NCBI GenBank assembly: GCA_022747635.1
Contig: JAKTNV010000008.1
Coordinates: 2,211,001-2,275,000, forward strand
Length of the DNA stretch: 64,000 nt
Origin: Hetaerina americana
Lineage: Eukaryota > Arthropoda > Insecta > Odonata > Calopterygidae
Reading direction: 5' to 3'
Each line of letters opens with the position of its first letter. The stretch's first letter is position 1. The notes under the pieces are model-generated. The model was not told the DNA's origin. It did no database searches and saw nothing but the letters and a program-made list of their open reading frames with translations. Of the stretch, positions 23,341 through 34,224 are shown piece after piece. Position numbers and translations under genes: made by a program.

Positions 23341-25230
23341 CCAACTTAGCTCATACTAACAACCTCATGTGCGATGGTGATACAATGGAACCCCCGAACA
23401 AGCTTAATGGTGAATAAAACATTTATTTGGATTATTGGTGTTGTGGTGACGAAATAGAACCTGTTTATCCAGGTGCTGTGTCCTCGGTTTTCAATCCGCT
23501 GGAAAACACGTAAAATAACATGGAATGTATGCATTCGCTGTCCTCTTAACATAATCACCGGTGGACTAGACCATTACGCTCTTTCTTTACGACTTTTTCC
23601 ATGCCTGAGTCTACATTACATGCGAGTGTGATCTATTTGGTCTTGTCTGCGAACCCCGGGAGTCTACTCTTCAATAAACCCTTTCAATGTCAAGGAGGGT
23701 ATGCTCGATTTAACTCGGCACAGAATGGCTCCAATTAGATTTACCATTTAATTAGGTTAAATGGCCGGGCGAAAGTTTTTGATGGATGCTTAGACAGATT
23801 CACTCTAGGATTCGGTCCAGTTGGTTAATGCAAAGGTGTGGCAACATATTAAACGCAGTTTTGGCAATGCGAATGACACCGGGAGCGGTCGCAGCGCGTC
23901 CTCATGACATGGCGTGGGGAAATATGGGCTTAATTTAAGTCGACCAAGTTAACCCAATCAAGATGAGAAGCGAAATGTCGAGTCAATCGATCAGGGGCGA
24001 TGAAGAGAGGGTGTCAAGGATCTAGGGGTTTCTTTGTAATTGCTCAAATTATTAAAAATGAGAGACGCCCCTTCGTTAAGATGGAGCCTTGACAGTTATT
24101 CGAAGCATTGTGATGAAACAAGGAGACCTTTCTGCACTCCGGTTGAACGTCTTTTCTCTCCATTTTGCATTGTTATCCGCGAATAGTTGATCGGCGCTCC
24201 ACATCGCCACTGAAAAAAATTCGCGGCCGCACGTATTCTTACATTTAAAAAAATATTCGGGAGACATTTCTAGAAGCGCCGTTGACCGGAAGTGAGACGT
24301 CGTGTGTGAGGTGCAAGTGGAGGCAAGTCCGCTTTCCATACTCCCCCCCAGTGGGTCATTCGGGTCACGGGCGATCTCCCTCGCCTCAGTGAAGCGGAGT
24401 CGGTCTAGCAAACCAATCGTCATGGGCTCCAGTCCCGCATATGACTGGCGTGAAACGCATGTCGTAGTTGATCGACTGTGCCTTTTTAACATCATCCCTG
24501 ATAGAACTCCCGAATCTAATCAGGTCAGAGAGAGAAGGTGATGATTATCCCGTCCATGTGGAAGATCTGAGTTCGGGGCTCGAGATTTCCGTCTTTTCAA
24601 CTTCACGATATAATCCAAGACTCTGAATTTTGGAGTCTAGTTTCGCGTTATCATTTTCTTTTGGTTTTTCTGCAATATTATGGAATTGCGTCCGTTCTAG
24701 TATTTCTACTATGAATGTATAACCTGCTCCTTGAGCCAAAGGAGTTGCGAAATTTGGTAACATAGCCGACCTTTCTCTCGTAATGTGTAATTCAAACGAT
24801 TCAGTGATGGACCTCGATATATGACGAGGAAAATGGATGAACTTAAGATGCCTTAACCTTTGCATTTTGGGTAAAGAGAATGGTGGATAAAGTTAACTAT
24901 GAGGAGGAAGATAGAAACGATGGAGTTTCAGTTGAGGCTGTGTAGTTAGGGGAAGGATTCAAGGGAGTTGGAAATGCGAACGGGAATGCTATGTGTATGA
25001 GGAGGGAGGAGCGGGAATAGCGATAGTGTTGAATGGAGTGAACGAGAGAGAGGCAAGGAATTTACGTGCGTATTGGACGGGGAATTGCAGCTGTATGATC
25101 GACTAAAGTAGGGATTTGGGCAAAGTTGTGTAGACGTACCACTATTCAATCACCTTGATCCTTGATCATCCCCCTTATTCGCCATATCTCACCCCCTGGG
25201 AATTTTTCCTATTCCCAAAATGCAAAAATG
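23341..25230. other. No gene or mobile element recognised
   Basis: The frame at 24,076-24,495 (-, 139 aa) has no recognised domain. A loosely tRNA-like stretch near 24,385-24,440 is too degraded to call. Confidence 0.45.
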
Positions 25231-25486
25231 GGACGAGGGGACATCACTGATGGAAATATGTGGTGGACACAATGAAGCAAGAAACGACGAGAAAACTAAA
25301 AAAACCCAACTGCCTAGGACTTCCAAGGGTGCTATAAACAGTGGAAAAGAAGATGGAACAAGGGCATAGCAAGAACAAATGGAGAGTGCCTTGAAAAGCG
25401 GACAAAATCGATGTAGACTAAGTTTTGCAAAATAAAGTTCTTTTTAATGGCCTCAGTTCGCGTATTTATTGGACGCCCCTCGTATG
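25231..25486 (+). mobile_element. Mariner-2 3' end (decayed transposase C-terminus plus right TIR)
   Basis: It aligns with 52,920-53,159. The coding remnant corresponds to the mariner C-terminal pattern EDF..CF..W..RW.KCI..NGEYFE, with stops. The end holds CAGTTCGCGTATTTATT at 25,454-25,470, the same 17 bases as at 39,417-39,433 in a 5' end of opposite orientation, as expected for terminal inverted repeats. The catalytic domain is missing. Confidence 0.75.
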
Positions 25487-26690
25487 CTGTTGAAACTTAT
25501 CCCGGAAGTACGCGAAGTTGCATAATGGTGTCCGAGAGCCGTCGTTGGGTCTCCTTAGAATCGACTGCCTCCGTGTGACAATGAATTGGGGTCAGATTGG
25601 CGTGCGCCCTCCAAGCGAACCCATCCCACCTCCAGAGAGTTGCGAATGAGAGTGCGGAGTGGTTTACGCAACTGTTTCCGCGTCATCGTCCCGTCATCGT
25701 GGTCGTGTTTTCTCTCGTTCTCCGAAGGAGAAGGTGCTCGCTCTCTCGAGTCGAGCTGCAGGCCCGCGCGCAAGCCTCCGCCGCGATGTTCCGCTCTGAG
25801 GGATTAGATTGCCAATTTTCAGACGGAAGTAGAGACCTAAATCTGTTTTGGCGCTGGCCAGCTCAAAATACTTTGAACCCAATATAGTTCAGTCATGTAA
25901 TATGCGTTTAAATTTGTGAATAGTTCTTTTCCTCGGGAATAATTTAGGCAGTCAATCAATCGCTATCCCTCACATCGGTGCAATTATTACATATCAATAT
26001 TATTTCATTGGGTTTTGAATTGGGTAGCAGTCCGAAAACTAGGCGTAGTGAAGGTCTCATTTTTTTTAATTCCCTGAACAGGACGATGGAGGGTGGCGAT
26101 TGATTTTTTGTTTGCCATCGTGTCTTTCGTCATAAATTCAAAGCTTTATCGATGCAAAGCACACCAGCCATATGCCCACTTAAAAGTGTACTGAACAAGG
26201 AAAGAGTGAGTAAAAATCACATTAACCAACCAGAAAAGTGGCCCTTCGAAGGGCAAGTGAAAATATTACAGTGTATACCGACGCAACCCCTAGACATCGA
26301 GGCGTAGTGATTAAGGAGTGGGACATCTCACAGTCCTTTGCTATCCCCGAGCTCAGCTCCATAAATGCAAGTGAGTGCTTCGCAGCGCTTGAATGACTCG
26401 AGATGACTTCCCATCTCTTAAAACATTGCAATATCAGCAATATTTGTGTTAATGTATTTATAGACCATTCTGCAGCTGTTTATTCACTCAAACAGGGCAA
26501 AGGAGTTTTATTTTTTGTTAAATCCGGTGTTGATTTCAATGTATATGAGCCTTTTAATTTAAGAACAGCAGTCACACGCAGTGACCTGGTCACTCATCTC
26601 CACGCGTTCTAACCTCGCCGATTGACCCTCTCGGGTCGTGCCGCCTGCCTCGCCAATTATGCAAGCATCGCCATGTTACCTATGCGGGTA
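25487..26690. other. No gene recognised
   Basis: Overlapping short frames at 25,555-25,887 are unsupported. A 14-bp palindrome GCCCTTCGAAGGGC lies at 26,241-26,254. Confidence 0.5.
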
Positions 26691-26696
26691 TGCGTG

Positions 26697-26729
26697 TATA
26701 TACGCGGGTAGGCCCGCGACTCGGCAGTC
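26697..26729 (+). promoter_or_regulatory. Candidate core promoter: TATA box plus initiator
   Basis: TATATAC at 26,697-26,703 is followed by GGCAGTCG at 26,723-26,730. If the A of CAGT at 26,726 is +1, the TATA box begins at -29, a usual arthropod TATA-initiator distance. No match to a downstream promoter element was seen. An ATG with a favourable context follows at 26,772. Confidence 0.3.
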
Positions 26730-26771
26730 GGTCAAAGGCGAAATAGAAGGTTAAAGCAATAGTGGAGATCA

Positions 26772-26972
26772 ATGGCCAGCACCAGTCCTTCCATGCCAAA
26801 CACGCGTTCGAAAGGACCGCTTTCAGAAGACCTGTTTGAGGACGAAGACCAAGTCATCACAAGGCAACGTGATTTAGAGATTCTGCGAGTGCATGTTGAT
26901 GGGGAATGTTACTTCCACATGCCACCTTCTGAAGGTCATTTTGTTTGCGGTCTGCAAGCATGGGTGCATTAG
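26772..26972 (+). CDS. Candidate small ORF or first exon, unknown function
   Basis: The 66-residue frame starts at a good ATG context (GATCAATGG), 46 nt after the proposed start site. It begins with a Ser/Pro-rich stretch and MPNTRSKG, then an acidic run around residues 18-28 (SEDLFEDEDQ), then a mixed block ending in CGLQAWVH. Residue use looks protein-like and not low complexity, but I recognise no family. It could be a first exon: a possible donor AAG/GTCATT lies near 26,932. A 215-codon frame on the opposite strand overlaps its second half, and at most one of the two is likely real. Confidence 0.25.
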   Translation: MASTSPSMPNTRSKGPLSEDLFEDEDQVITRQRDLEILRVHVDGECYFHMPPSEGHFVCGLQAWVH

Positions 26973-27504
26973 TGTTCAGCCTAGCCTCGTATATAAACCC
27001 CGCTAACACCCGCAAGCTGCCCGCTTCCTCGCATCCCATCACTTCGGTAGGAGTCCGTGTCGATAGGGACGACGTCATGTCAGTCAATGGGCCCGGGATT
27101 ATTGAAATCGTCGTTCCAAAAGCATCACGACGAGTGCGACAAAGGGACCCACGTTTGTGTTTGTGCGTAGTGTGTGCCCCAGAGACGCGTATCCAATACC
27201 CCTTTCTCCCGCCGCTTGCGTCGTAATCTTTTCCTGTTTGCTTTTTCTTTTTTCCTCGCACCGCGTCGTTTTTATGTTTCGCACTCCTAACAGGTTCTCC
27301 CGCCGTCAGACGCGATTGCATCAAAAATCCCGTCGACACGAAAAGTGACCAGTCATTGGAGCGGGTGTCTGCCGCCGTCGCTTTGCTCCCTGCGCTCTCA
27401 TCACAACTCTGGACCACGTCCACCTGCTGGGCCGGTTCCTTCTTAATGGTTTCATTAGTACCGCCCGATGGCCCCGCGGAAGCTGTTCGATGCGTTTGCA
27501 GCAT
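26857..27504 (-). CDS. Candidate 215-aa ORF, unknown function
   Basis: It is the longest uninterrupted frame in the window apart from the mariner transposase, and it lies in DNA that is not extremely GC-rich. It shows no known domain. Visible features are a Lys-rich nuclear-localisation-like patch (GKKKKQTGKD) near residues 84-93 and an IKKEP sumoylation-type motif near residue 20. No splice or promoter evidence supports it and it overlaps the + strand candidate, so chance remains the simplest explanation. Confidence 0.15.
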   Translation of the reverse strand: MLQTHRTASAGPSGGTNETIKKEPAQQVDVVQSCDESAGSKATAADTRSNDWSLFVSTGFLMQSRLTAGEPVRSAKHKNDAVRGKKKKQTGKDYDASGGRKGYWIRVSGAHTTHKHKRGSLCRTRRDAFGTTISIIPGPLTDMTSSLSTRTPTEVMGCEEAGSLRVLAGFIYEARLNTNAPMLADRKQNDLQKVACGSNIPHQHALAESLNHVAL

Positions 27505-30004
27505 CGATTCGGAGGTATCATCCGGGTGTCTACCGCTCCGCTACGCCCGTGCAATATTGACATTTCGTCGATGTTCAAGATGTACGATGACGATGCTGCG
27601 AAATATAAATATCGATGTGCAGATTTCAGGTATGACGACGAGCGTTGAATTTCCGCGGTTGCTTCGACCAGAAGGGGAATATTGGAGGTCGGTGTTGGTC
27701 GATGTCGACTGAAGCGGCGTATGGGAGGTGACTCGTATGGAGGCCCATGAGATCGACTTTTAATTCGAAAGCACGAGTCCCATATGAGTTCCTTATCGAT
27801 CGCGGCGAGGTTCGATTCTAGGATGTGTTATTTGCCGCTCTAGTCGGCTTTGTAGAGCTAGCTCGTTTACCTCTTCCATACTTATATTTCGGACCGTATT
27901 CGACTATTTTAGTTAGCAGTTCCCTATCTTCTTCCTGTTAGCATTGAGTGAATTAATTGTTTTATTTCTGTCAAATTGTTTTATTTGGTTTCGGCGTTTC
28001 GGACAAGGAAACGTCATTGAAATTCATTCGCGAGTAACGACGAACGTCTCTTCAGTGGAGCCGATTTGTCGTTCGAGTCGATATAAATCGATCCCAAAAG
28101 AGTTCGTGGTATAATCACCGAGATGAATGGAGCAGCACAGTTTTGTCGACACAAGATGGGTATCGATCGGAATGCCGAAGTTTCGTGTGGGTCCCACTTG
28201 GATGTCCCACCAACTGCCCTTGTGCTCCACCCGCCACCGATCGTGTTGGCGCATCCCTCGATGGGTAGTCGGACGCATCCGCCATAACCTTGACCCCCTT
28301 CGCGCCCAGAGAGGAGTGATTTGTTTTCAGTATCATTGAACCCCACTCTCGGAAGCCCGGGGCTGGACCGGTGTCCGCCGGGAGTCAGCCAGTCCGCCGC
28401 CCGCTTGCCTTGCCTGACCGGTCGCGGCGCTACGTAATGCACTATTCCCCCTCCCCCTTCCCCACTCCCTCCCCCTCCCCGTCCAACACGCTTGCGGAAT
28501 GCCTCCGTCGGAATTTGCACCGAAGACGTAACCATCGATCGAATTAGCGTGTCGACCTCTTTCCGCGCCGACGACCGATGCCTTCGTCGGAGGCGGTGGT
28601 GACCTACCTAATCGCGGGGGGGGGGGGAGAGGACGAGGAAGGGGACGCCCCCCCCCTCTCTCTCTCTACCCCTCTCCACCTCTTCCCTTGCACCTCATCC
28701 GGTTTCCAGAAAAACAAAGGCATGACGGCGCTCTAAAAGGCACGGACATCACTGAGACTGATGGATGCATAACTGTTTTGATCATTTCGTACCGAATTTT
28801 GACCTTTGAACCGTGCATGCAATCTTAAAGAAAATGCTATAGGTATCCTAAAATGACGTTATTGTGACCCACATTGTTTTATGTTCATTAAGATGAATGC
28901 ATGCAATGTTCTTCTCTCTGTCCCTTGATGATGTGAATGTATGGTGGTATGATGTATATTGTCTTCATATTCATGGCTGGCACTTCAGTGCCTTGTATAT
29001 TGGTATTTTGTGGAGCTGATGTTACCAGAAACTGGGATCACTTTGCCCGCCGTCGGTGTTTTAGCGTCACTTTATTTGTTTAGGAATTTATATCGTTGCA
29101 ATTGGGCCATTGTCCTGGTGGCAACGGTCGCTCTAACATTGCGCATGCATACGTACACACACAAGAAGAACAGATATGAGACAAAATGCTCGAATATGCA
29201 ATGGCACTTTCAGATTACCAACCGCACCTTTACCATTACACATGGGATAGGTTCACACCGTACCTAGAGAGTCTCTCAGAATGGAATCCATGTAGCCAAG
29301 CCTAATTTGCGGGCTAGTGATTTATTCTTCCGCATGATTGTTCGGCGATCCCCTCTCATGTTTTCCGGTTACCATTGGCCGTGGTTTCTAAGTTTAAAAA
29401 AATGTGATGACCGCGCATTCGCATGCAACGCCCCCAAGACGTGCCGAAACGTTGGTGATGAGTTCACGCGAAAAAAAAATCCCGTTTTCGCGGAAGTCGT
29501 GGTGATGATTGGCAAAGAGAGTGAGTGACCTCTTCTCTCACTTCTCTCATTGCACCTCAGTTCATTGCGCGGATTTGCCATTCGTGGCATGTGGAGCGTC
29601 GCATTGCAACGGGACGGGGCGAAATTTTCCAACCGCTCGCCACTTGAAAATGTTGTGTGTGTGTCCGTTCGCGCAGTAACGGGAACGAGCCCGCGTCGTA
29701 GCTACCCGTCGATCGCCCTGCCTCTCCTCGTGTGTGCTGTCCTCCTTCCTTTTCCCGGTCAAAAATGCGTCTACACGAGCGGGGTTCGAGCTTCCTTCGA
29801 GGTGGATCCGTTACGGTATGGAGGGCTTACGCCGTGGCGGAGACGTGACGGAGTATCGGGCAGAATCTCACACAGAAATGATGCATTACCGTTAAAAAAA
29901 AACAATGCGTGGGATAAACTAAATCAATTGATTTAAGACATCAACCAGTGCCAAGAAGAAGAAGAGGGATTGAATCCTAAAGACTAAGACAATGGTGCCT
30001 GGAA
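27505..30004. other. No gene recognised; GC-rich island at about 28,370-28,720
   Basis: The frame at 28,014-28,535 (-, 173 aa) runs through a G/C-run region and has a Gly-rich start; no domain is seen. A G-run of about 13 lies at 28,616-28,628. DNA near 29,930-30,000 is A-rich with AAGAAGAAGAAG. Confidence 0.5.
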
Positions 30005-30020
30005 TAAGATTAATCAGGGG

Positions 30021-30321
30021 GGATCGGGATGGTGTGGTGCCTAAAGTACTGGCTTACCACCAGGAGGGCCCTGGTTCGAATCCCGGCGGTGTTGAATATT
30101 TTTTAGAGGTATATCGAGCCCTACTTGAGGTGCTTTGTGGAGGGCACTTTGATTGAGTACGCCGTCCGTCGGATGGGACGTTAAACTGAGGACCCCTTGG
30201 CGCCTTTCGTTATGAGTAGGATAATGCCGACGCCGGGTTTCTTTCCACCCTTTATCCTTTCCTACCCATCCCTAATTGCGCAAATGACCGTGGCTGTCGG
30301 TCCCCCAAAAACTACTACTGC
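30021..30321 (+). mobile_element. SINE-1, full-length copy with target-site duplication
   Basis: A tRNA-like head with an A-box-like region at about 30,030-30,045 and an exact B box GGTTCGAATCC at 30,073-30,083 is followed by a body with the central block GTACGCCGTCCGTCGGATGG then GACGTTAA, and a CTA-repeat tail. Flanks share TAAGATTAA at 30,005-30,013 and 30,322-30,330, and the match extends to 14 of 16 bases. That marks a target-site duplication made by LINE machinery. SINEs encode no protein and depend on a LINE reverse transcriptase. Confidence 0.9.
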
Positions 30322-30486
30322 TAAGATTAACCGGGGAAAAGGAAGACCTCAGGTTAAAGTGTTAAAGACAAAGTAAATTGTAAGACAATTGTGATTGTAA
30401 AGACAAATTAAACTTGGAGAATTGTGAAGAAGAAAGAGGATGGCATCAAACGCATACAAAGACGATGCACAAATGTAAATTTCTTA

Positions 30487-30900
30487 CTATATAAGACTTA
30501 ATGGGGAATTGATTCCTATTTTCTGCAATGTACTCATTAGTGTTTCCCAATTTACTCTATCTAACGCCCTTCCAAAATCTACGAAACTGGCAAATGCGTC
30601 CTGATTGTATTCTATATTCCCCTCGATTAGTGATCTCATTATTGCGATGACATCACGCGTACCTCTCCCCTTCCTAGACCCAAACTGATCATCCCCTAAG
30701 AAATCATTGGCCCTACTCTCTATCCTTTTGTTGGTGATCGTGAGAACAACTTTAGCCCTCACATGATGTAGTCTTTACCTTTTTCGGAATAGGAACTAAC
30801 ACTGATCTCACAAAGTCTTCCGGCCAAAATTCTCCCTTGTAAATTAGTCCGTGAAGACTCTTCCTTCCAACTTTTCATGAACCCTTAAGTAAGAGTTATT
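30487..30900 (-). mobile_element. LINE reverse-transcriptase core fragment (RTE/L2-like, perhaps LINE-B)
   Basis: The minus strand encodes NKRIESRANDFLGDDQFGSR, KGRGTRD, then VDFGRALDRVNWE and LMSTLQKIGI. These are the reverse-transcriptase fingers (DQFGFRKGRGTRDAI type) and motif A (F.D..KAFDRV.W type). In motif A the Asp of VDF is kept, but EKAF has become GRAL. One frame is open over 30,487-30,762, and the upstream part (to about 30,900) is frameshifted. The catalytic ADD motif is not included. Confidence 0.85.
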
Positions 30901-31512
30901 CCGTGTGGCAGTACTAGTAGTTAGTAGTAGTATAGGTAGTTCCGCGGTAATAGTGTGTATCCACCCGGCATTATTTGATTTCGATTCCCTAGATGCCCTT
31001 TCTATATCGGTTATCTTCATCTACGTCGTGTTCCCTTTCAATGTCTAAGCTTGCGGGAGTCCCTCCTTGTATTCCTTCCGTCCCTTTTGAATCTTCCCTC
31101 GTTCAGTTGATGATTTTCCTGACTTCTCCTCGATGGTTCGTCCGCGGCCTTGTACCCACGAAACGCAAGCTCTGGGCGATACTTCAACCGCTCACACCTC
31201 ATCTCACTCACTCGTAATATGCGCAGCCATGCGGTCCTATTCCACCCCTAAAGTACCTGATACCAAGTCTATTAAGCTTCGGGTTTATATGGACTGGTTG
31301 AAAGACAATGTAAAGGATATGTTAGGTTTGCATAGGCTTGGGCAGCGACTGTGTTATGCTAATTTTGCTCTCTAGTGTTGCTGCGCGCAGGGCATTATGG
31401 GACTCCACTGTTCTGTTCGCGTTGCAGCGTGTCTCTTTCGGACTGAAGTAATTATCATTGCTTCTTTCGGCTTCTGAAACATTCCTTTCTCTTTCTGGCA
31501 CTTGGCTGATTG
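30901..31512. other. No gene recognised; possibly more LINE upstream sequence
   Basis: Minus-strand pieces near 31,020-31,110 (KGRKEYKEGL-like) could be the part of the LINE ORF upstream of the reverse transcriptase, but conserved blocks are too few to call it. Confidence 0.35.
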
Positions 31513-32171
31513 ATGCACGTTTCTGTATTAGTTTTGGTCCTCGTCATTTTTGCACTTTCCGTTGCCAGTGACGATTACATCCACCCCCTTCCGCCCACCG
31601 CCCCCTCAAAGAGACCTGCGGGCAACACGGGAGGATCGTTGAGCAACGCAATGCCCACGACATCCGCACTCGATGGATGCCGCTCGAAGAGAAACCTTCC
31701 CCACCCTGAGGGCCCGGGTTCAAATCCCGGCGGTGTTGAATATTTTTCAGAGGTATCTCGATCCCTACTTGAGGTGCTTTGTGGAGGGGGTAATTTGAGT
31801 GAGTACGCCGTCCGTCGGATGGGACGTTCAGCTGCGGCGCCTTTCGACAAGAGTAGACGAATGCCGACGCCGGGTTTCTCTCCAACCTTCATCCTTTCCC
31901 GTCCATACCCTATGGCGCAAATGACCTCAGTTGTCGGTCGCCTTCCCTAAATACTACTACTACGAGAAACCTTCGCGTCCATCGAACCGATTCGACACGA
32001 GCGCTCCTCCTTCGCTGCTTCCCAATCGACGTGGTGTTCATCCGCTCTGCGGTCCCCTTTCTCCACCCCCCCCTCCCCGCCGTCCGCTCAACCAGCGGAC
32101 GGTCAGCCCTCTCTCCCCCAGATCTCGCTCATCGTCGTGAGAGAGCATTCTCAGCGGAGTTGCAAAACTAG
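31513..32171 (+). pseudogene. Candidate secreted-protein ORF interrupted by a SINE-1
   Basis: The frame starts at ATG 31,513 with a signal-peptide-like N-terminus: an N-terminal His, a hydrophobic core VSVLVLVLVIFALSVAS, and a plausible cleavage site before DDY. A Pro/Ser/Thr-rich stretch follows. At 31,689-31,974 a SINE-1 with an 11-bp target duplication interrupts it. If the SINE and one duplicate are removed on paper, the frame stays open to the stop at 32,169-32,171, giving about 127 residues. With the SINE, the frame runs into the element and stops near 31,950. I recognise no family, and the second half lies in GC-rich DNA where open frames are common. Confidence 0.25.
31700..31963 (+). 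mobile_element. SINE-1, 5'-truncated copy with 11-bp target duplication
   Basis: It lacks the A-box part and begins at CCCACCCTGAGG, then has the B-box region GGGTTCAAATCCC, the central block (GTACGCCGTCCGTCGG) and a CTA-repeat tail. GAGAAACCTTC occurs exactly at 31,689-31,699 and at 31,964-31,974, directly beyond the ends. Truncation at 5' together with a target duplication is the signature of target-primed reverse transcription. Confidence 0.95.
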
Positions 32172-33633
32172 ACCGCCGTGGAAACGGGCTCTCGAGAAAT
32201 TTCGAGGGGAAATTGCATACTTTTCGGCTCCCCCCCCCTCTCCCGAGTCCGTTGAGTGAAGTGAGTGAGGGAGGCGGTGAGGGGAGCGAAAAGTCCTTGG
32301 CCCCGATGTGTGCACGCCCGCGTTTGAAAATGCACGCCGTTGCTGCATCAATGCACCATCATACCCTTGGGTTCGTGCGTGTCTTTCGATCTGGAATAGT
32401 GGGGGGAGGGGGTGGTCGCCGAGGAAAGTGGCGGGAGGAATAAGCGCGGGCTCGACCTGATTTTATGACGCGATTTGTTTCAGTATGCCTAAAAGTTTTG
32501 GGTTTTGACATTTCTTGCGGCCAAGTTGCGTGAGCGACGCTCCCGTTCGTGTGGAGATGGCATAGAAGGGAGGCTGAACGCGTCCAACTTATATTTTCAC
32601 GAATTTCCACGAAAGAAAACTCTCTCCCCCGCGGGAAGACCAGGGAAGTCAACAGTTCTGACTCCGGTGTCGATAAATCGCCACCGTGCATTGAGCATGA
32701 GTCGTGCTGCTCGAAGGCACGCGTGTTTGCTGTAGGTGCTCACGCTCCCCTACCAACCGTTTCCCGGTGGAGTATTGGATGGAAAACTTTCGACCGACGG
32801 TCATCTGGCGCCATCTGACATTGGGTGTCGGAAGTAGCGATGTTGGTCCTCGATGCATTTCCGAAATGACGTCACCTCCTTCCTCCCGCCCGGACTCCGC
32901 GTCGATTTCGATGGGAATTCGAATGCCCGTGATTGTCCTCGATCGAAATGCTCCGACAGGCGACTGCGACGCGGCTCTTTTTGCCCATTCACGTGCGGTG
33001 GGTCGTCCGTTAGCACGGCTCGCTGCCGACATCGAGTCACCAGTGCGAGGACATCGGGAAGTGGTTGGAAAATGGCTCCTTGCACCACCCGTGCTGGCGG
33101 TCGAAATTAATTATTCTGCCGGATACGGTTCAGCCCGGCTTGAATCTCGCGATGTTTTCAGAAGCACATTTTCCATGTGATTTACCAAAAAGGTTTTACT
33201 AAACCCGAAGGTCATGCACAATCGTCTTGTACGTGATACATATTCGGCTGGTGAGGAATAGAGAAATCTAGGGCACCGATCGAAATAAACTCACGTGATA
33301 ATAGTGAACATGGTTTGGAATGCTTTTTATTTTTTTTGGAAAATTCACGAATTTCAGAGTCAAAGAGTGCTGTCGCGATAAAGTATTTAAAACATTTTTT
33401 AATGCAGTTTTTGAGAAAATGTGTAGGTCAGACTTCTTCGAAGTCTTGATAGCTTTCGACTACGGCTGCCATTAGTGTGTGGAATGTGAAAGCCCGCCTG
33501 GAATACTTAGGGAGTGTGTATTACTATGTCGTGATTGAAGTGGGAACTTGCCAGGTGTAGTTAATGATAAGTGCTCATTAAAAGGTCAACTCTCTTACAA
33601 GGATATGTATTACTACTTATCATTAGGTAATTA
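32172..33633. other. No gene recognised; GC-rich to about 32,440
   Basis: Several overlapping frames at 32,359-33,180 on both strands, the longest 158 aa (+, 32,704-33,180), have no domain I know. A TGACGTCA site lies at 32,867-32,874. Confidence 0.45.
32867..32874. promoter_or_regulatory. CRE palindrome TGACGTCA
   Basis: Exact CREB/ATF-type 8-mer; context gives no promoter. Confidence 0.2.
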
Positions 33634-33813
33634 CCGGTCAAGGTAGGTTTTGGATGGACGCCATTATAAATTGAATCTTTTGTTTCTCCTAACAAAACAC
33701 AACCCAACATCCTATTCTATTACTAACCCTTCTTCATCTCTGTGTACTTCCTTCCTCCCTTCATCCCGCCCAACATCCCTATCCTGTTCCTGCCCCGTCC
33801 TCGTTTGCCTAAG
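33634..33813 (-). mobile_element. LINE-B 3' end, outer part of a SINE-interrupted copy
   Basis: Reads on the minus strand as the LINE-B 3' end (GTCCATCCAAAACCTACC type) and the extreme C-terminus of the ORF. It stops where SINE-1 begins. The fragment at 34,240-34,690 on the same strand continues the same LINE further upstream, so both are probably one copy split by the SINE insertion. Confidence 0.85.
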
Positions 33814-33823
33814 ACTCTTTCTT

Positions 33824-34122
33824 CGAGGGGCTAACGTACTGGCTTCCCACCCTGAGGGCCCGGGTTCAAATCCCTTGGCGGTGTTGAATATTTTGCAGGA
33901 GTATCTCGACCCCTAGTTGAGGTGCTTTGTGGAGGGCACTTTGAGTGAGTACGCCGTCCGTCGGATGGGACGTTAAGCTGCGGATCCCTTGGCACCTTTC
34001 GTTAAGAGTAGGCTAATGCCGACGCCGAGTTTCTCTCCACCCGTAATCCTTTCCTGTCCATCCCCTATGGCGAAAATGACCACAGCTGCCGGTCGCCTTC
34101 CCTAAATACTACTATTACTACC
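33824..34122 (+). mobile_element. SINE-1 copy inserted in LINE-B
   Basis: Has the tail of the tRNA-like head (CTAACGTACTGGCTTCCCAC), a B box region GGGTTCAAATCCC, the central block GTACGCCGTCCGTCGGATGG and a CTA-rich tail. The 5'-most head (GGGATGGTGTGG) is missing. ACTCTTTC at 33,814-33,821 and again at 34,223-34,230, after a second SINE tail piece, may be the target duplication. If so, the insertion is a 400-bp compound of this copy plus the tail fragment. Confidence 0.9.
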
Positions 34123-34171
34123 CGAGTTTCTTTAAAGCTGGTCCGCGTGTTGTCCTGATATGTGCTACCTA

Positions 34172-34224
34172 TAAAAGGAGACTGTCAGCTGTCGGTCGCC
34201 TCCCCCAATAAATACTACTACTAC
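34172..34224 (+). mobile_element. SINE-1 3' tail fragment
   Basis: GTCAGCTGTCGGTCGCCTCC followed by AATAAATACTACTACTAC repeats the SINE-1 3' end about 80 bp after the complete tail of the preceding copy. It is either a second truncated insertion or an internal duplication. Confidence 0.75.

Noticed and set aside
24385..24440. tRNA-like sequence
   Set aside because: Only a weak B-box resemblance; no arm pairing could be drawn.
28014..28535. 173-aa minus-strand ORF with Gly-rich start
   Set aside because: Gly run is a C-run artefact; no domain and no splice or promoter support.
30021..30090. Possible functional tRNA gene
   Set aside because: The B box is good but the unit continues into a SINE body and the acceptor arm does not pair.
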